A stretch of 64,000 nucleotides of DNA from Homalodisca vitripennis (taxonomy: Eukaryota; Arthropoda; Insecta; Hemiptera; Cicadellidae). Position 1 is the stretch's first letter; each line of letters begins with the position of its first letter. The DNA is taken from the NCBI RefSeq assembly GCF_021130785.1, contig NC_060207.1, positions 7,840,501 through 7,904,500 on the forward strand, given 5' to 3'. The notes beneath the pieces were generated by a model that saw nothing but the letters and a program-made list of their open reading frames with translations, was not told the DNA's origin and ran no database searches. This document shows, piece by piece, positions 12,101 to 26,500 of this stretch. The translations under genes and the position numbers were made by a program.

Positions 12101-15100
12101 CAAAAACTTTATGAGCAAAAACAGTTAGTTTTTTATTTTGACACAACTTAGTGTTAATTAAATATTTTATTTTTTTCACTTTTAGTTATTCTATCTTATA
12201 CACTCCATTTAATTATTTACAAAAAGACATATAAACATTTCTTTTATACTTATAAATAAAGTTTGGAAAATAAATATGAAAATGTGAACCACTACAAAAC
12301 TAGAAATTTTCTAACCTAACCTAACACTCTGTGTATTGTCTACACTGATAATGCTTAAATCTAATGCCTGCAATAGTAGGTCTTCATTGTCAGCAATGTT
12401 TTTACGACTCATTGTTTATAAATATCACTGAACAAACACAAAAACTATACAAACGTATTTAGTAAAGTACTAGATGCTTACGATCGCCATAACTCGCGGC
12501 CATCATTGTTCTACTTACACACAGACTAGAACAACACACACAAACGAAATAATTTGTAGATACTAACACTACAAACCCATTTACACATAAAAGCTTTCAA
12601 TATAATTTGTGAAATAAACAGCAGCGCAAACAAAACACGTGACGGCTCGTCCGCGTAGCGGCCGATTCTAAACGCGACTGACGCACTCACTTTACAACCA
12701 CCGTAAAAATCAGAATCTAACCAAAATGCAACAAAACCTACATCAAAAGTTACGTTGAAGCCTTTGGAATGCGTATGTATAGTAATTGAGCCAATTTAGA
12801 TAAATACTATATAAAATATAAGCGTTACTGCAGAAGTCGCTATCAGCGATTCTGGCATTTTTTGCATATAATGCGGGATCGCTGACAGCGATGCTCCGGC
12901 ACCCAAAGGGTTGAACGTAAGTTACATAGATGGCTGGCTGCTCATCCATTCTATGGTAACGATGAATTTTTAAACATGCCAAATTCAGAAATAAATATTT
13001 TGTAAGTCTGTTAAATATGTTATGCATTTATAACAGTAATTTTTATATCATTTTCATTTAATTTAAATATGTTGGGGCGAAATACTTTAATCAACTGCCT
13101 TCTGAAGTAAAAGACTGTAGCACAGTAAAATTGTTAGTATTAAGTTGAAAAAATGGTTGTTTAAAATAGTGATATCAGTTTCTTAAACAATACACTTATA
13201 TAGTTACTTATTTTTTGTCAGTTTATTTATTGTTTTCTATTTATTTAGTTAAAATGTAGATAGTGTGTGTATTTATTTATTACCTCATTGTTATATTATT
13301 TATTTGTAAATGTGTGATATAATTATGTATTTTTATTTTTGTTACCGTTAAATGTTAAATATTTGTTTCCTTAATACTGTATAGTGACAAGAGAAAGATT
13401 TAATATCTAAAAGCATGAACGAATTAGTCAAATAAGGCAATTGTATAATTGAAAAGATGAAATAAAGTGATTAGCAGGTTGCACGGAGTGAGCGGTCAGT
13501 TATAAAGAAGAGTTTGAACTCTAGCTAATAAACATTTTTTCTATTATTGCGCTGCCTCACTACTGCATGAGGTGGCAGTGTATATTCCTAGAATGTAGAT
13601 TGTTGTAAAACCGTATTTTTGTGGAGGAATAAACTCATTATTTCATTTCATTTAATTTCAATTCTCAATTTCATTCCTCTAAAGTTATTTGTAAGCAATC
13701 TATTCTTGACAGAAGGTGTTGTATATTAATATGAAACATGGATATGTTATTTTTTATTTAAATTACAAGTTACCTAATTGTTAGTTATTTTTGTGTCTGA
13801 ATCTTCCTCCTAAAAAAGAATTTTCTGTTGACATGTTTTTTTTAGTACCTATACTATCAATTTTAAAATTATTATTTATAAAATGTGATGTACATTTAAC
13901 TACATGTTCACCATGATAGATTACTTCAGATCACTGGACCCATCACTATACTGTGGCAATTTAGTTGTCAGGGCTGCATTCAAGGTGTGGTCCTAAGAAG
14001 CAGGAGTTGGCAGCTCTGTCGATGTAATTGCTAAATTCCTCAGCACATCTTCCTCTGGTGGAAGGTGGTTTTCCACAGCTATTACAGTCAAAGTAGGAGG
14101 AAAGTTTTCTACTGAACCACTTTTATTAGAACATGTTACCAAGTCAAGGTTCTTGACGTCAATAAGAGAGAACATTACCTGTAAAAACCTTCATGTGTTA
14201 GTCCTCCTCGAGTAGTTTGTTAGATTTTTTGTTATATGATACAATAATAATCTTGGCTCCAGTTAGTCAAAGTCATAGTCATAGTCATATTTCTTTATTA
14301 ACATATTCTTCAAGACAACTCTTTATTTGACATATTTGACAGCCATGCGTCAATATTAGATAAGGTTCAGTATAAATTTATACGTTGAATGAGGAATTCA
14401 GGAATTCCCCCTCCGAGTAGAACAGTCGATCCAGAAGCCATGCTGTCAGCTGTTTCTTGAGGCGCTTTGGATGTTCCATCCAAGAACAGTAATAGTGTCA
14501 CAATGTTAACAAATTACAGAATGATGTCAATAATAAATAAGAGATGTCAGGAGTCATGTCAGAGCTTCCAATCTTCTTTATTTATTTCTGTGAATTCTTC
14601 GATGGTATATAGTGGGTGGTCCACCAGGAAGTTGTGAAGGCATATTTTCAAGGCTGCTCCCTTCAGGGTTTTCAGTTAGTTAATTAATTTTATCAAATTG
14701 GTGACAAATCGAGCTGTCAATTTTATCCTGAACACAACCAATAGGAAAGCATATTATATGCTTCAACCCTCTTCTTTTGAAATCTTCGACTAGTTGATTA
14801 AATGCAGTGTCAGATTCACTCATGGTGGGCTCTCCATAGTACATATCCTTGGTAATAAAGATGTACACAAGAGGCCCCATATTGACCATACAGGTTGTTG
14901 GTGAGGCATTTAACAAGTGTTGGTTTACCGGTATATGTTTTAAATACTGTGGCTACTCCAGCTGACATATGACGAGGGGCATGAAAGTCAGAAGAAATGT
15001 GATGTGCAAACCCTACTGTTTTATCATTGTGAAACTCTTTTATGATACTTGACATATGTACACTAATTACTCTTGTGTTATATTCTCAAAAAGTACATCT

Positions 15101-17496
15101 GTTTCAGTATGTTGTTCACCATTTGCTCCATTTTTGTTTATTAAAGGAATACCATCAACTAAGCTAAAAATAAGATAAGCCCATTGATTTCTCCCACTGT
15201 TGTTAATGTGTAATCCATGCTAAATCGTGTCTATTAAGAGTATCCAAATCAAGTATGTGCAACTGATTCCATATGTTCAGCTAATTATTTAATATAACTG
15301 TTAACAAGAATTATCTCCTTGTGAATTGAATCCAACTCATCAGCATCAAATCTTGAAGGTATTTTTGTTATGATCACTGGTCTATCCTTACTTAGTTCCC
15401 TTAAACTATTCTATCCCAGGCATACTATATTAGTATTTCTAACTGTACTACAAAATCAATACTTAAACCAAATTTGTAAAGGATATTTAAAGATTAGATC
15501 TAAAGAAAATGTTAAGTATAAATTGTTTTAAAGTATCTAGAAAGAATCTACAAATGTCAACCCAGATTTAAATGAACAGTAACAGTAGTTAAAAACTATA
15601 ATACTCTTTCTTAACAACTTGCCTCTTTTGCAGGGATGTCATGACGCCTACACGCACCGTGTTGGGTTCCATAGAGACCGAGGAACTGCAGAGGGTTCAG
15701 AACACGAGAATTCAAACCTGGTATATCACTCACCATTCCACTTTCGTTCTTTGTCTCAGCAACTCCTGTTTAAAATAAGTTACAGTATTAAATATATCAT
15801 TCTTAGAATAAATTTTAATAAGTAAATTCTAACTCAATTGATCTTTTAAGTAATAATGGTAACTTACAACCATCTTGGCAACAAATTATTAATGAGTTAT
15901 CTCAACAGCTCCCATTAATAATCTCTTGAACATTACCGGAATTGTGTGCTAAAGAAAAAATAACAGTTGCTCAATTTATAGTTTTTAAAACTTTTGTAGG
16001 TCTATACATAATTTAAATCAATCTTTTACTGTCACTGTATCAATGAATGTGGGCTGGAAGTAGGCTATTAGATTTATTTAAATATTTGTCTTCAAGCCAC
16101 TGAGATCCGAGATGTCAATGGGAGTTCATACATGCACATGTTACACACATCAGACAACAGTTTTAAAACAGGTATTCTGATTTGAAGACATTCCTAAGTA
16201 TATTTGATGTTAACAATGTTTGTGGGTAGAAATTGCAAAGTCTAAACCAACTCTGCGATAACGAACCACATATATAAATCAGTGGTAGCCAGCATTTTTA
16301 AGAGATGAGTTTACCAGTAATTTTTATTTATGTACAATGGAACAATTACAATTAAAATGCATAAATGTGACCTATTATTTCAAGTATAAATTAGTTGGTT
16401 GGAAAATATTTCATTGCTACACATGATACAATTTTCCAATATTTTTTCTCTATAATTATATACTGAGGATTTTCAAATGAGACCTCATGGAACAGTATTT
16501 GTGAACCCTCCTCCCATTGCCCAAGCTAATGTTCGAAACAACTGTCTTCAATCCCTTTAAGATACTCAGTCAGTTAATTGACTTTCATTTCTAACCGAGT
16601 AATCTGCCTAGCCTACAGCATGTAGTTGGACAACATAGTTTTAACCCACGAGTTTTCTGGGAAGTGCTCATGTGCCTTAAAATGTGTTTCGGCATTAAAA
16701 GTAAAGCTGCAAGTTCTGCATAAAACATTTTCTGGATATTTTTAAAAAGACTTCTTTTCCAAGGACCAAAATAGTAAAATAGTTGTTCACAGATGTTCCT
16801 AGTGAAGAATTAAAATGAGTCTAGACATTTTAAAATTGAACATAGTTTTATTTAGAGTTATTTTCTTTACAAATTTAACTTTTACTCAAATGTTTACATA
16901 AAGCTCTGCTAGAATGATCCTTCCTTTAATTATTGTAGAGGGTGTTCATGTTATCCCATGGCCGTTATAAAACGTAAAAACTATACTGCAACACATTACT
17001 TTAATGTGTTAAAAGCTTACCTGTTCCTGCTAAGTTTGTTCCTGAAATATCCAGGGACACCAAATTTGGTAGACATCTAACAATTTCAGCCAGTGTGTAG
17101 TTTTCATTCCGGAAAGTGCGTAACTTATCACTTGACTGGGATATATCAAGATGTCTGAAAAAAAAGAAATGTCATTTAAAAACATATTGAGAGCAGAAAC
17201 TAAAATCTGGGGTTTCTACATGTTTACTTTATTTCTCCCCAAACCTAACACTGCCATGAGCTATTTATCTCTTGAGTAGACTGAATGATACAAAACCAGT
17301 AAATTAAATTAGAGCTGCATATTTTGCCTCCTTCCAATCTGTTTTTAGATATGGACTAGTACTGTATGGTAACTGCTCTAGGATTGAAGACATATTATTA
17401 CTGCAGAAGAAGGCTATTAGAGCTCTTAAAAATGTGAGCCTAGAGAGCATCATTGTAAACCACACTTCAAGGACTTCCGATTCCAAACTGTTATAA

Positions 17497-17542
<46 letters not shown>

Positions 17543-20500
17543 TTTTTATGTATATAAATAACTAAATCATATATATATATATGATTTAGTTATTTATATA
17601 CATAAAAATCCAAATTTACTTAAATTTAAACATGAAATTCATAGCCATAACGCGTATAGTAAAAATGATGTTGGAATTGGACAATGTCGGTTAAGTAAAA
17701 CCCTTAACAGCCATGTTGTGATATCTTTGAAGGTTTATCATTTTGTTAAATGACAAATTAGATCATATACCTTTGACAGATTTAAAAATAATTTTTATTC
17801 CTGGCTGTTGAAGAATCCATTTTATACTTTAGATGAATTTTTCATAATTCAAAATATGGATTTTTGAATTATGAAAAATTAATGATTATTGTGTTTTTGT
17901 ATTCTGTTACAACCATTGCTGCGCTGTATAAGCTTAAATATTGTTAGTTTTAAGATTTCGGCGTGACTGTAATAATTAACTGTATTTATGACTGTCAATA
18001 ATGTACACTTTTGTAGCAAATAAAAATGATGAAATGAAATGAAACTGCGAGTAAAAAGTAAAGTTAATTTATTGTTGAAGACAAAAATTCAAGCTACTCT
18101 TTTGAAAATATACATCGAGTCAATTATTGCAGATATTTAATCCATGTTCAATTCACCCAGAACATATCACGTCTAACCCTAGTAATGTTGACCATCTTTT
18201 TCAATCAATCAATCAATCAATCAAAGAGAACTTTATTCATATACATCGAGTACAGAATATGTGTCAATATGTATGTAAAAATTTTATCTAGTTTAAAACA
18301 TAGATCAAGATAAAAATGTCATGTCCAGTTTAAAAATTCCTCGATGGAGTAAAACGTCCTGTCAGCAAGCCATGCACTGAGATTCCTCTTCAACGCTGAC
18401 TCTCTTGTTATACTCTTGAGGTGTCTTGGTAGGAGATTGTAAAATTTTGCACCTGCATAAGATGGCTTCTTGGTAGTCATGGTGAGTCGATGAGATTGTA
18501 AGACGAAGTCTGTCACATTGCGGGTTCCATATGAATGAATTTCGCCCAGTCTATTGCAATCAGTGTTAAATACATGTAGAATGGTTTGTTGTATGTAAAG
18601 AGCCACCACTGTCTGAATTCCAAGGTCTTTGAAAGCACTTCTGCACGAGTCAAGATGATTTAGACCTGCCAATATTCTTACCGCTTTCTTTTGAAGTTTT
18701 AGAACTTTAGTCATATTTCCTATACTTGACCCTCCCCATATTATCAAACCATACCTCACAACAGACTCAAATAGGGCAAAATAAGCAACCCTGGCCGTTG
18801 ACAGATCTGCAACAGACCTTATTCTTTTTACAACATACAGGGCAGTACTCAGTTTCCTGCACACCATGTCCACATGAGGGGTCCAGGACAGATGTTGGTC
18901 AATGATCACTCCTAGGTATTTGGTCTCGTCCTCTACTTCCACCATTGGCAACCCCTCGGTTAAGTTTGCAGCTCTTGTAAACAGGATTTGTTTAGTTTTG
19001 CTGTCATTTAGTGCAAGATCGTTCTCTTGACAATATTGTTTTGCCATATTGAAAGCAATCTAACTGACAATCTAACTCATTAGGGCCTTTTTCAGCAAGT
19101 ATAAGAGCTGTGTCATCAGCGTACATTGTGGTGTGGGCTTGCTCCTTTAGGTAATCTGGGAGGTCATTTGTTACCAATACATACAATACTGGACCCAGTA
19201 CTGAGCCTTGAGGGACCCCTCTTGTTATATTGAGGGGTTTTGACCTAGCATGGTAAACTGTGTTATTAGCTGTATATTTCAGCTCTACTAGTTGAGTCCT
19301 GTTCTTAAAATAACTATTAAACCAGTTTATTGCATTGCCTTGGATTCCTAAAGTCATCAGCTTAGTAAGAAGTAAATTATGTCCCAGTGTGTCGAAAGCT
19401 TTACTTAGATCCAAGAAAATAGCAGATACTATTTTTCCAGTTTCAATTTGGTCAATTACATTCTCAAAGAAGTCAGTGATAGCTGTGGTTGTAGATTTAG
19501 AGGATAAAAATCCGTGCTGATGTTTACTGAGCAAATTATTGTCCATGAGGTGGGTTATTAATCTTGTTAAAACGATTTTTTCAAATATCTTGGAGATGGT
19601 TGATACAAGAGATATTGGTCTAAAGTGGCCAGCTTCTGTGCTTTGTGGTTGTTTCTTAATAGGGATTATTTTGGCAATCTTGAGGTCAGCTGGAAAAATA
19701 CCCTGAGCTAAGGACTTGTTCATAATATCAGTCAGAGGCAGTGTAATTTCATCAACACAGTGCTTAAGTAAGATAGATGAGACATCATCTATGCCTGCTG
19801 ATGGCTTTGATTTCATTGCCATGATGGTTTTCTTAACTTCTGCCTGTGTAGTGCTATGAATAACAAATTCAGGTGCATTGGTGGTGCATTGAGGCTTCCT
19901 TGAGATATCTGAAGTTTGACCTGCTTCTTTTAGTGTTATCTCAGCTATAGTTGTAAAATAAGTATTTAGGTGCTCAGCTATTTCGAATGGATTGTTTAAT
20001 TTGTTGCCATTGACTGTCAATTCAAGTGGAGTGTCCTGTTTCTTCTTATGGCGTTCATTATTAATTTTTTTGGTTCATTCAATTATTTCTAAAGTGCAGT
20101 CAACTGTAAAAAATTCATTCAATATTGATAAATAAGAAACAACACATCATCATCATCATCACCTGTATAAAGTATTGGGGATAACTGATAAAATACCTCA
20201 TCACGCAGAAGCTCAGTCTTGGTGACAAGCTCAGGTCACAGAAATCTACTTTTAACTTTCCCTTCATAGTTCTGTCACGTAGACTGCATGAGCATAATTA
20301 CTAGTCCATTTAATATTTTTAACAATAACTTTCTTTAATTTTCTCAAACAAGATATTTTACAGATTGCAGTTGTGTTAGAAGTTGAAGAATTGGCTAAAT
20401 ATACTTTACGCTATGTAGCACTACTATCTTTTGTTTTCTTCACCTGTTTTAACAACAGCAACTAGTTTCACATTTTAAGGTCATTAGTTGTGTGTATTAT

Positions 20501-23500
20501 TGTGCTGTTAAAATTGGAAAATGTAATAATCCCATTGGATTTGTATTTATAACATATTGCTAACAAATTATAATATGTACAGCCACTTTTATCCATTTCT
20601 TAAAATATTATGTTTCATTTCCAGAGAGAATTTTTAGATGATCAAGAAAATCAATAATTGTTTGGAATTTAGGTTATTTCCCAAACAGTCCATCAATTTA
20701 GGGTACTGAAGGGAAATCAGGGTTTCTTGGTTGGGGGGGGGGGGGCATAACAAGCTAAGGAGGGATATACATTGGTGGATGGGATAATCAAGATATCAAT
20801 CAATATTCACGTGAGAAAAGTACACGGAATTTTAGAGATCAGAGTAGGGCTATCAACTGTATATGAGGATAAATTAGGAATTTTCCAATATTTTTCCTCT
20901 TTTTGTCATTTTCCCAAAAGTTTCTATGTCTATAATGGTTTGATTGTTGTTTTTGCCCTGTGCTCTCAGTCTTATTTGCCAATATATATCATATTTGCAA
21001 ATCTTGGTATTAAATAATTTTTTTCCCATTTTGTGAATTGTCAGAGTTTGTTGCGTTGTACATTTCACAATAAATATATGTTCTTTGTGTTTTGTCATCG
21101 CCATTACCCATTTTTTTGTTTTATTCAAGTTTTGTTTGTGCTTTAAAATTTAACCCTTTTAGGACCAGACCAAAATTTGACATGTGCAAAGAAAGTTTTT
21201 TCGTTTTTCTGGCCATGCTCCAAGAACTGTGCATATTAAAAATGTGCGATTTTTCAAGCGTTTGAGAGAAAAATCATATCTTCAGAACTAATTACTGTAC
21301 AGATTTGTTTTTAGGCTTAAAATGTTTATAATTAAATTGTTCATTGTGAAAAAATAAATTTAAGTCATTATATAGCAAAAAACAATTTGATTTATCTGTT
21401 TATCAAATAAAAAAAAGAAAAAAAAATAAAAAAATTGAGTTTGATCTTCAATAACTACCAAAAATAAGAATAAATTATCTGTGGGAAATGGTATTTATTA
21501 GTTCTACATATAATTCTCTATAACTGTAGAAGATTTGAAAGCCCTGGAATAAAAAATAAAAAGTTTGTAAATGAATTAAATTTTTCTGTAACACTGGTTA
21601 AAACACACTTTTCAGCATTAGCCTAACATACAAAACCTTACAGGCTACTAAGGATATTATTCGGTACTTTAGGATTATACCGACCACACTATTATGAAGA
21701 ACACAAAAATATACATTTATAGAAACAAACATGATAGAACGAAAAAACAACTCTTTAATTACAAAATTACAAACTTACATCGATTATCAATTGTTAATGG
21801 GGTCAGATTCCGTTATATGCCCCCAACGCTTAAACTTTTTTTAATGAACTTAGAACGTTATAAAACGATGTAGTTGAGTAACATAACTAACATTCCATCA
21901 ATCAACAAGCATTTCCAGGTATTTTGATGGGTATTGTTGTCGCTGTTATCTTATCTTTCTCGAGAATCCTGATTACGGCAGGCCGCGCGGCATCACATGA
22001 TTATTTAAGTTTTTTGCACGGTACATAAAAACAAGTTTTGTGTGTTTTTTTTCAATAAAGAGTTTAGTTTTTGTTTGGTAATGTTTGTTTTTGTTGAATT
22101 TTTGTGTTTGTAGAAATGTAGGGGTAAAACACGGAAGTACAACAAAGCGACGCACCAGCTGAACGGGCGGCGAGACTCTGCAATCACGTTATCTACTAGA
22201 CCGCTCGACTTTGACCTCTGTCTGAGGATTGGGAGGGGTTTGCAATAAGACAATTCCTGTTTTATATTGACGAAATATTGTTCTACGCTAATCTGGTAAT
22301 CAGCAAATGTCAAATAACGATTCATGTCCGGGTGTGGTCGGTATAATCCCAAAGTACCCTGACAACATTAAGATGCAACATGGCCGTAAAATACTTTTTT
22401 TTACCAAGGTGATGATTCCAAAGACGTTTAAAATTTGATATCATAGTAAGAAACATACTGGGAATAGAAAAATAGTATATTTATTCCATATAGAAGATTA
22501 AAATATCTCTTAAAAAATATGAAAAGTCCGCCGGCGATACTTTTTAATGTACTTCTGTTCAACATTTTGGGTTTTTGTTTGCTCAGTAGTTGAAACAATC
22601 CAAAATATCAATGATTCAATTGTTGTAGTGGCCACTTATTATACTGCAGTTTCTTCCTTAACGCGTGAAATTCCGGTGGTGTCATGGACATGTCACACCA
22701 CACCCACTCATACTGACGACACTACAGTGGCTTTTTTACTATTTAAAAATAAATTATAATTATGGCTATATTAAATGACTATGACTATTTAGTTGTCTAA
22801 AAATACCATATCGACCTTGGTTTCTCGAAATCAGTCTTTAAATTATTTATTTCAACGGTTTCCCTTTACATAGACTTATACAATATTGTGCTGTATATAA
22901 ACTTAAGAAAAAAAATAGGTTCAAACTTAACAACAATATATTAAATTAATGTGGAACAAAGTAATGTACAACAACCAAAAGAGAAGCTAAAGTGTATACA
23001 GTATAACAACAATAAAAATGTTAAGACAAACACGTACGTGTGAAAGCCGCTATAATTTGTTGAAAACTACTTCATGCAAATTCAGGTTAAAATTAGTGCA
23101 ATAAATTAATTAATGAACAGTAAAAGTATTCAAAGAGCAAAAATAACAAAAATGGGAATTAATAAATATAAGTTGGGTAACAACAACAATGCACTGTACA
23201 AAGAAACAGGTAAAAATACAGTATTAATTAAATACGTCCTTCACTCTAACAAAAGAGAGAACAATTTAACAACAAGGCAACGAGGGACAGTGAAAAATCA
23301 AAGTTAAGGCTCCATTCAAGTGGCTTTTGAGACACTCCTTATAGCCTCTCATCGACTGGCCGAAGATGTTAGCACTGTTCTCCAGCTAGTTGGCTTCATT
23401 GAGAAGACAAGGAATACATCCATGTTGATCATAAGTAATGGACTGGAATCATTAAGCGAAGAAACTCACTGGATGGAGCTCCTCTTGGCATTTTAAAGTG

Positions 23501-26500
23501 AATGGAGTCCAGAATTTCCGAGCTTTAAGTTCGTTTCGCAATTTGTAAAGGAACAATTGGTCAAGAATTAATCTCCACTGACCAAGAGTCTCAAGTCCAA
23601 AGAAGAGTTGAAATTCATTAAATGGTACTTCACAGTAACGGAAGCCCACAGGTGTCCCAACCAGTCGCACCAACTTCAACTGAATTTATCTAAAGGATCA
23701 GTGTGTATCCTCATGTAGAAGGAGCACCAGGCAACAGATGCGTACTTCTACAATGAGTGCACAAGTATCTTATGGTGATCAGAGTAGAAGGTAAAGTAAA
23801 ATAACATATTGATTATATTTTAAGTTTACAACTTGAGTCTCAGCTAATGAAATGAAAAATGCCTTATTAGAAAGGCACAGTTAGAGCTGTCAAGCCCTCT
23901 ACAAATCAACCTCATATCATATACAGTACATTAACAATACTTGAACAAAGACACATGTAAACTTTTAACACACCTAACTTTATAATAAAATATAAACAAA
24001 ATTGCTTAATTCACATAAAATAGCTCATTAATTTAATAATAAATAATATGGCTAACTTGTAGTCAGCTGTTCTAATTAGTTGACTCAATTCTCGCCAGCC
24101 TCGAGATATTAATAGCAATAGACAATGTTGCTATTAATATTAGTTGACTCGGATTTCCTCTATTTTCGCATAAGTTTTATTACTATTATTTGGGAGATGA
24201 ATGAATTTGAGGTTACATGTCAACACCATTAATAACGATGCACCATGATGGCTGCATAATACTTTTTATCTAAAAAGTAAAATTTCGTCTTAAAAAATTA
24301 TATTATTTAGCAACATTTCTATTATAATATACACCTGTATGTATTATACACAGAGTTTAAACGCAAATATTTGGTCAGTGTGACACGTGTCCGTACCTTT
24401 AATATTGATGACACCACAAAATACAATTGCGTCAGAGTACTTTTTATATAAAAAAATTTTTTTAAAGTATTTATATTTCACTATAATAATGGTTAAATAC
24501 TATAATAATAGCCTAAAAAACTAAGTTTGGGACATACCGTGCTATACATATCCCGTAATATGACTGGACTTGAACGTGTTAAAAAAAACCTAGCGTTTGC
24601 TATCAATCTGACAAAATATTAACAGATCCAAGGAAAATAATCCATGATAGAATATAGCCTGGGTTCTATAATTCTAAAGAGTATTGTTGAAAACAAGAAA
24701 AAATAAGCTGCTCCTTAAGTTACAAGCTCAATTAGCTACGTCTTAATTATTTACAAGATATATTATTTGGGTAGAGTACGATAAGCGGACCCAATTTATA
24801 TATATGGTGTAATGGTAGCACATTCACCCGGCAAGTGAGAGATCCGGGTTCGACTCCCGGCGGAGCAAGTACTTTTGCGATTCAATGTTTATTGAAATTA
24901 AATAAGGCAATTGCAATTTAATGTAAATAAAAGTCGTTTGACAGGTATTTGTTCTTCCGATCATATGTTAGTTTGCTTATTTAAACGCATATGTAACAGA
25001 TACGGCCAAATACAAAATAATTGAATCGGAAAAAGTGAGCGCTCTGTGGTGTAATGGTAGCACATTCACCCGGCAAGTGAGAGATCCGGATTCGACTCCC
25101 GGCGGAGCAAGTACTTTTTGCGATTCAATGTTTATTGAAATTAAATAAGGCAATTTCCATTTATACAATTTAATATATAGGTACTTTGGGATTATACCGA
25201 CCACACTAGTATGAAGAACACAAAAATAGAAATTTATAGAAACAAACATGATAGAACGAAAAAACAACTCTTCAATTACAAAATTACAAACTTACAAGCA
25301 TTTCCAGGTATTGTGATCGTTATTGTTGTCGCTGTTATCTTATCTTTCTCGAGAATCCTGATTACGGCAGACCGCGCGGCATCACGTGATTTGCACGGTA
25401 CATAATTGCCTTTCCATTACAATTCAATTTATATTTCTGATTAGCCCCTCTAGAATTTGATATTTTACTGATAGGTACTATCTCGAGGGATGTTTTTCTT
25501 TCGTCGACATCAGCGCGGGGCAGCACCGAAGGTGCTGCCAAAGCCCGCGCTGATGGCCGGAGGCACTCGCATTTTGGGTGGCGGAATGTGATCAAGAATA
25601 AAAACAAGTTTTTAGTGTTTTTTTAATAAAGAGTTTAGTTTGGTAAATGTTTGTTTTTGTTGAATTTTTGTGTTTGGAGAAATGTAGAGGTAAAACACGG
25701 AAGTACAACAAAGCGATGCACCAGCTGAACGGGCGGCGAGACTCTGCAATCACGTTATCTACTAGACGCTCGACTTTGACCTCTGTCTGAGGATGGGGAG
25801 GGGTTTGCGATAAGACAATTCCTGTTTTATATTGACGAAATATTGTTCTTCGCTAATCTAGTAATCAGTAGAAACGAAATGTGAAATAACGATTCATGTC
25901 TGGGTGTGGTCGGTATAATCCCAAAGTACCAATATATATATATGTGTGTATATTTTTTTAAGGATATTTAATTATTATACCCATCAACCAATAGTAATTG
26001 ATTTGATCCATGACTAAATCATCTGCACCAATTGTACACACATTTTCATATTCTCAACAATATTTGTTCTATACATGAGTTCTTTTAAATTAAAAAAAAG
26101 ATAGTTAACCATACAAAATAAAAGTAAAATATGAATTATTGTGTCTTTTTCAGTTTCAAGATCTTTTTTGTAGTTACTTTTTTATTATTATTTTAATGTC
26201 GTTTTTCATATCACCTGTATTAATTTTATTGTTTGATTAATATTATGGTTCCTATTAACTATTAATTTGAAACATGTGACTTTAATTTTGCATTTTAGAT
26301 ACATTGATATCGATTGATAGTTCTGTTATCAATACATTAAAAGTAACGATTATTATGACAAGCCATAAAAAACCGGGTCTATTTATCGTACTCTGCCCCA
26401 TTATTTTAGTATTACCTTACCTTAAATGTACCAGTTGCAATATAGAAGGCAACCCCTCTTGTACTTTTGCAACATTATGAAGCACAAGATAAGTGAGGTT

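Larger units (their letters stand above)
17290..18045 (+). pseudogene. LINE 3' fragment interrupted by AT repeat and palindrome
   Basis: Plus-strand readings give AYFASFQSVFRYGLVLYGN then LLLQKKAIRALKN (17309-17435), and after an interruption RLSKTLNSHVVISLKVYHF (about 17690-17745) and NNFYSWLLKNPFYTLDEFF (about 17785-17845). This is the C-terminal end of a Jockey/CR1-superfamily ORF2. The interruption at 17497-17610 is an (AT)n run plus a perfect palindrome. The 3' end has an AATGAA-type repeat near 18018-18045. Confidence 0.75.

Noticed and set aside
12311..12325. CTAACCTAACCTAAC as a telomeric (TTAGG)n site
   Set aside because: Only about three units inside a MITE; too short to mean a telomere or telomeric insertion.
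13993..14175. An extra zer-1 exon
   Set aside because: Exons 3 and 4 join in frame and match the family without it, and the peptide has no similarity to zer-1 proteins.
15619..15825. Plus-strand 68-codon ORF
   Set aside because: It is the opposite strand of zer-1 exon 3, which has correct splice sites and strong family match.
21663..22358. 8-bp target duplication around MITE copy 1
   Set aside because: Outer bases TATTATTC and CTGACAAC do not match; no duplication can be claimed.
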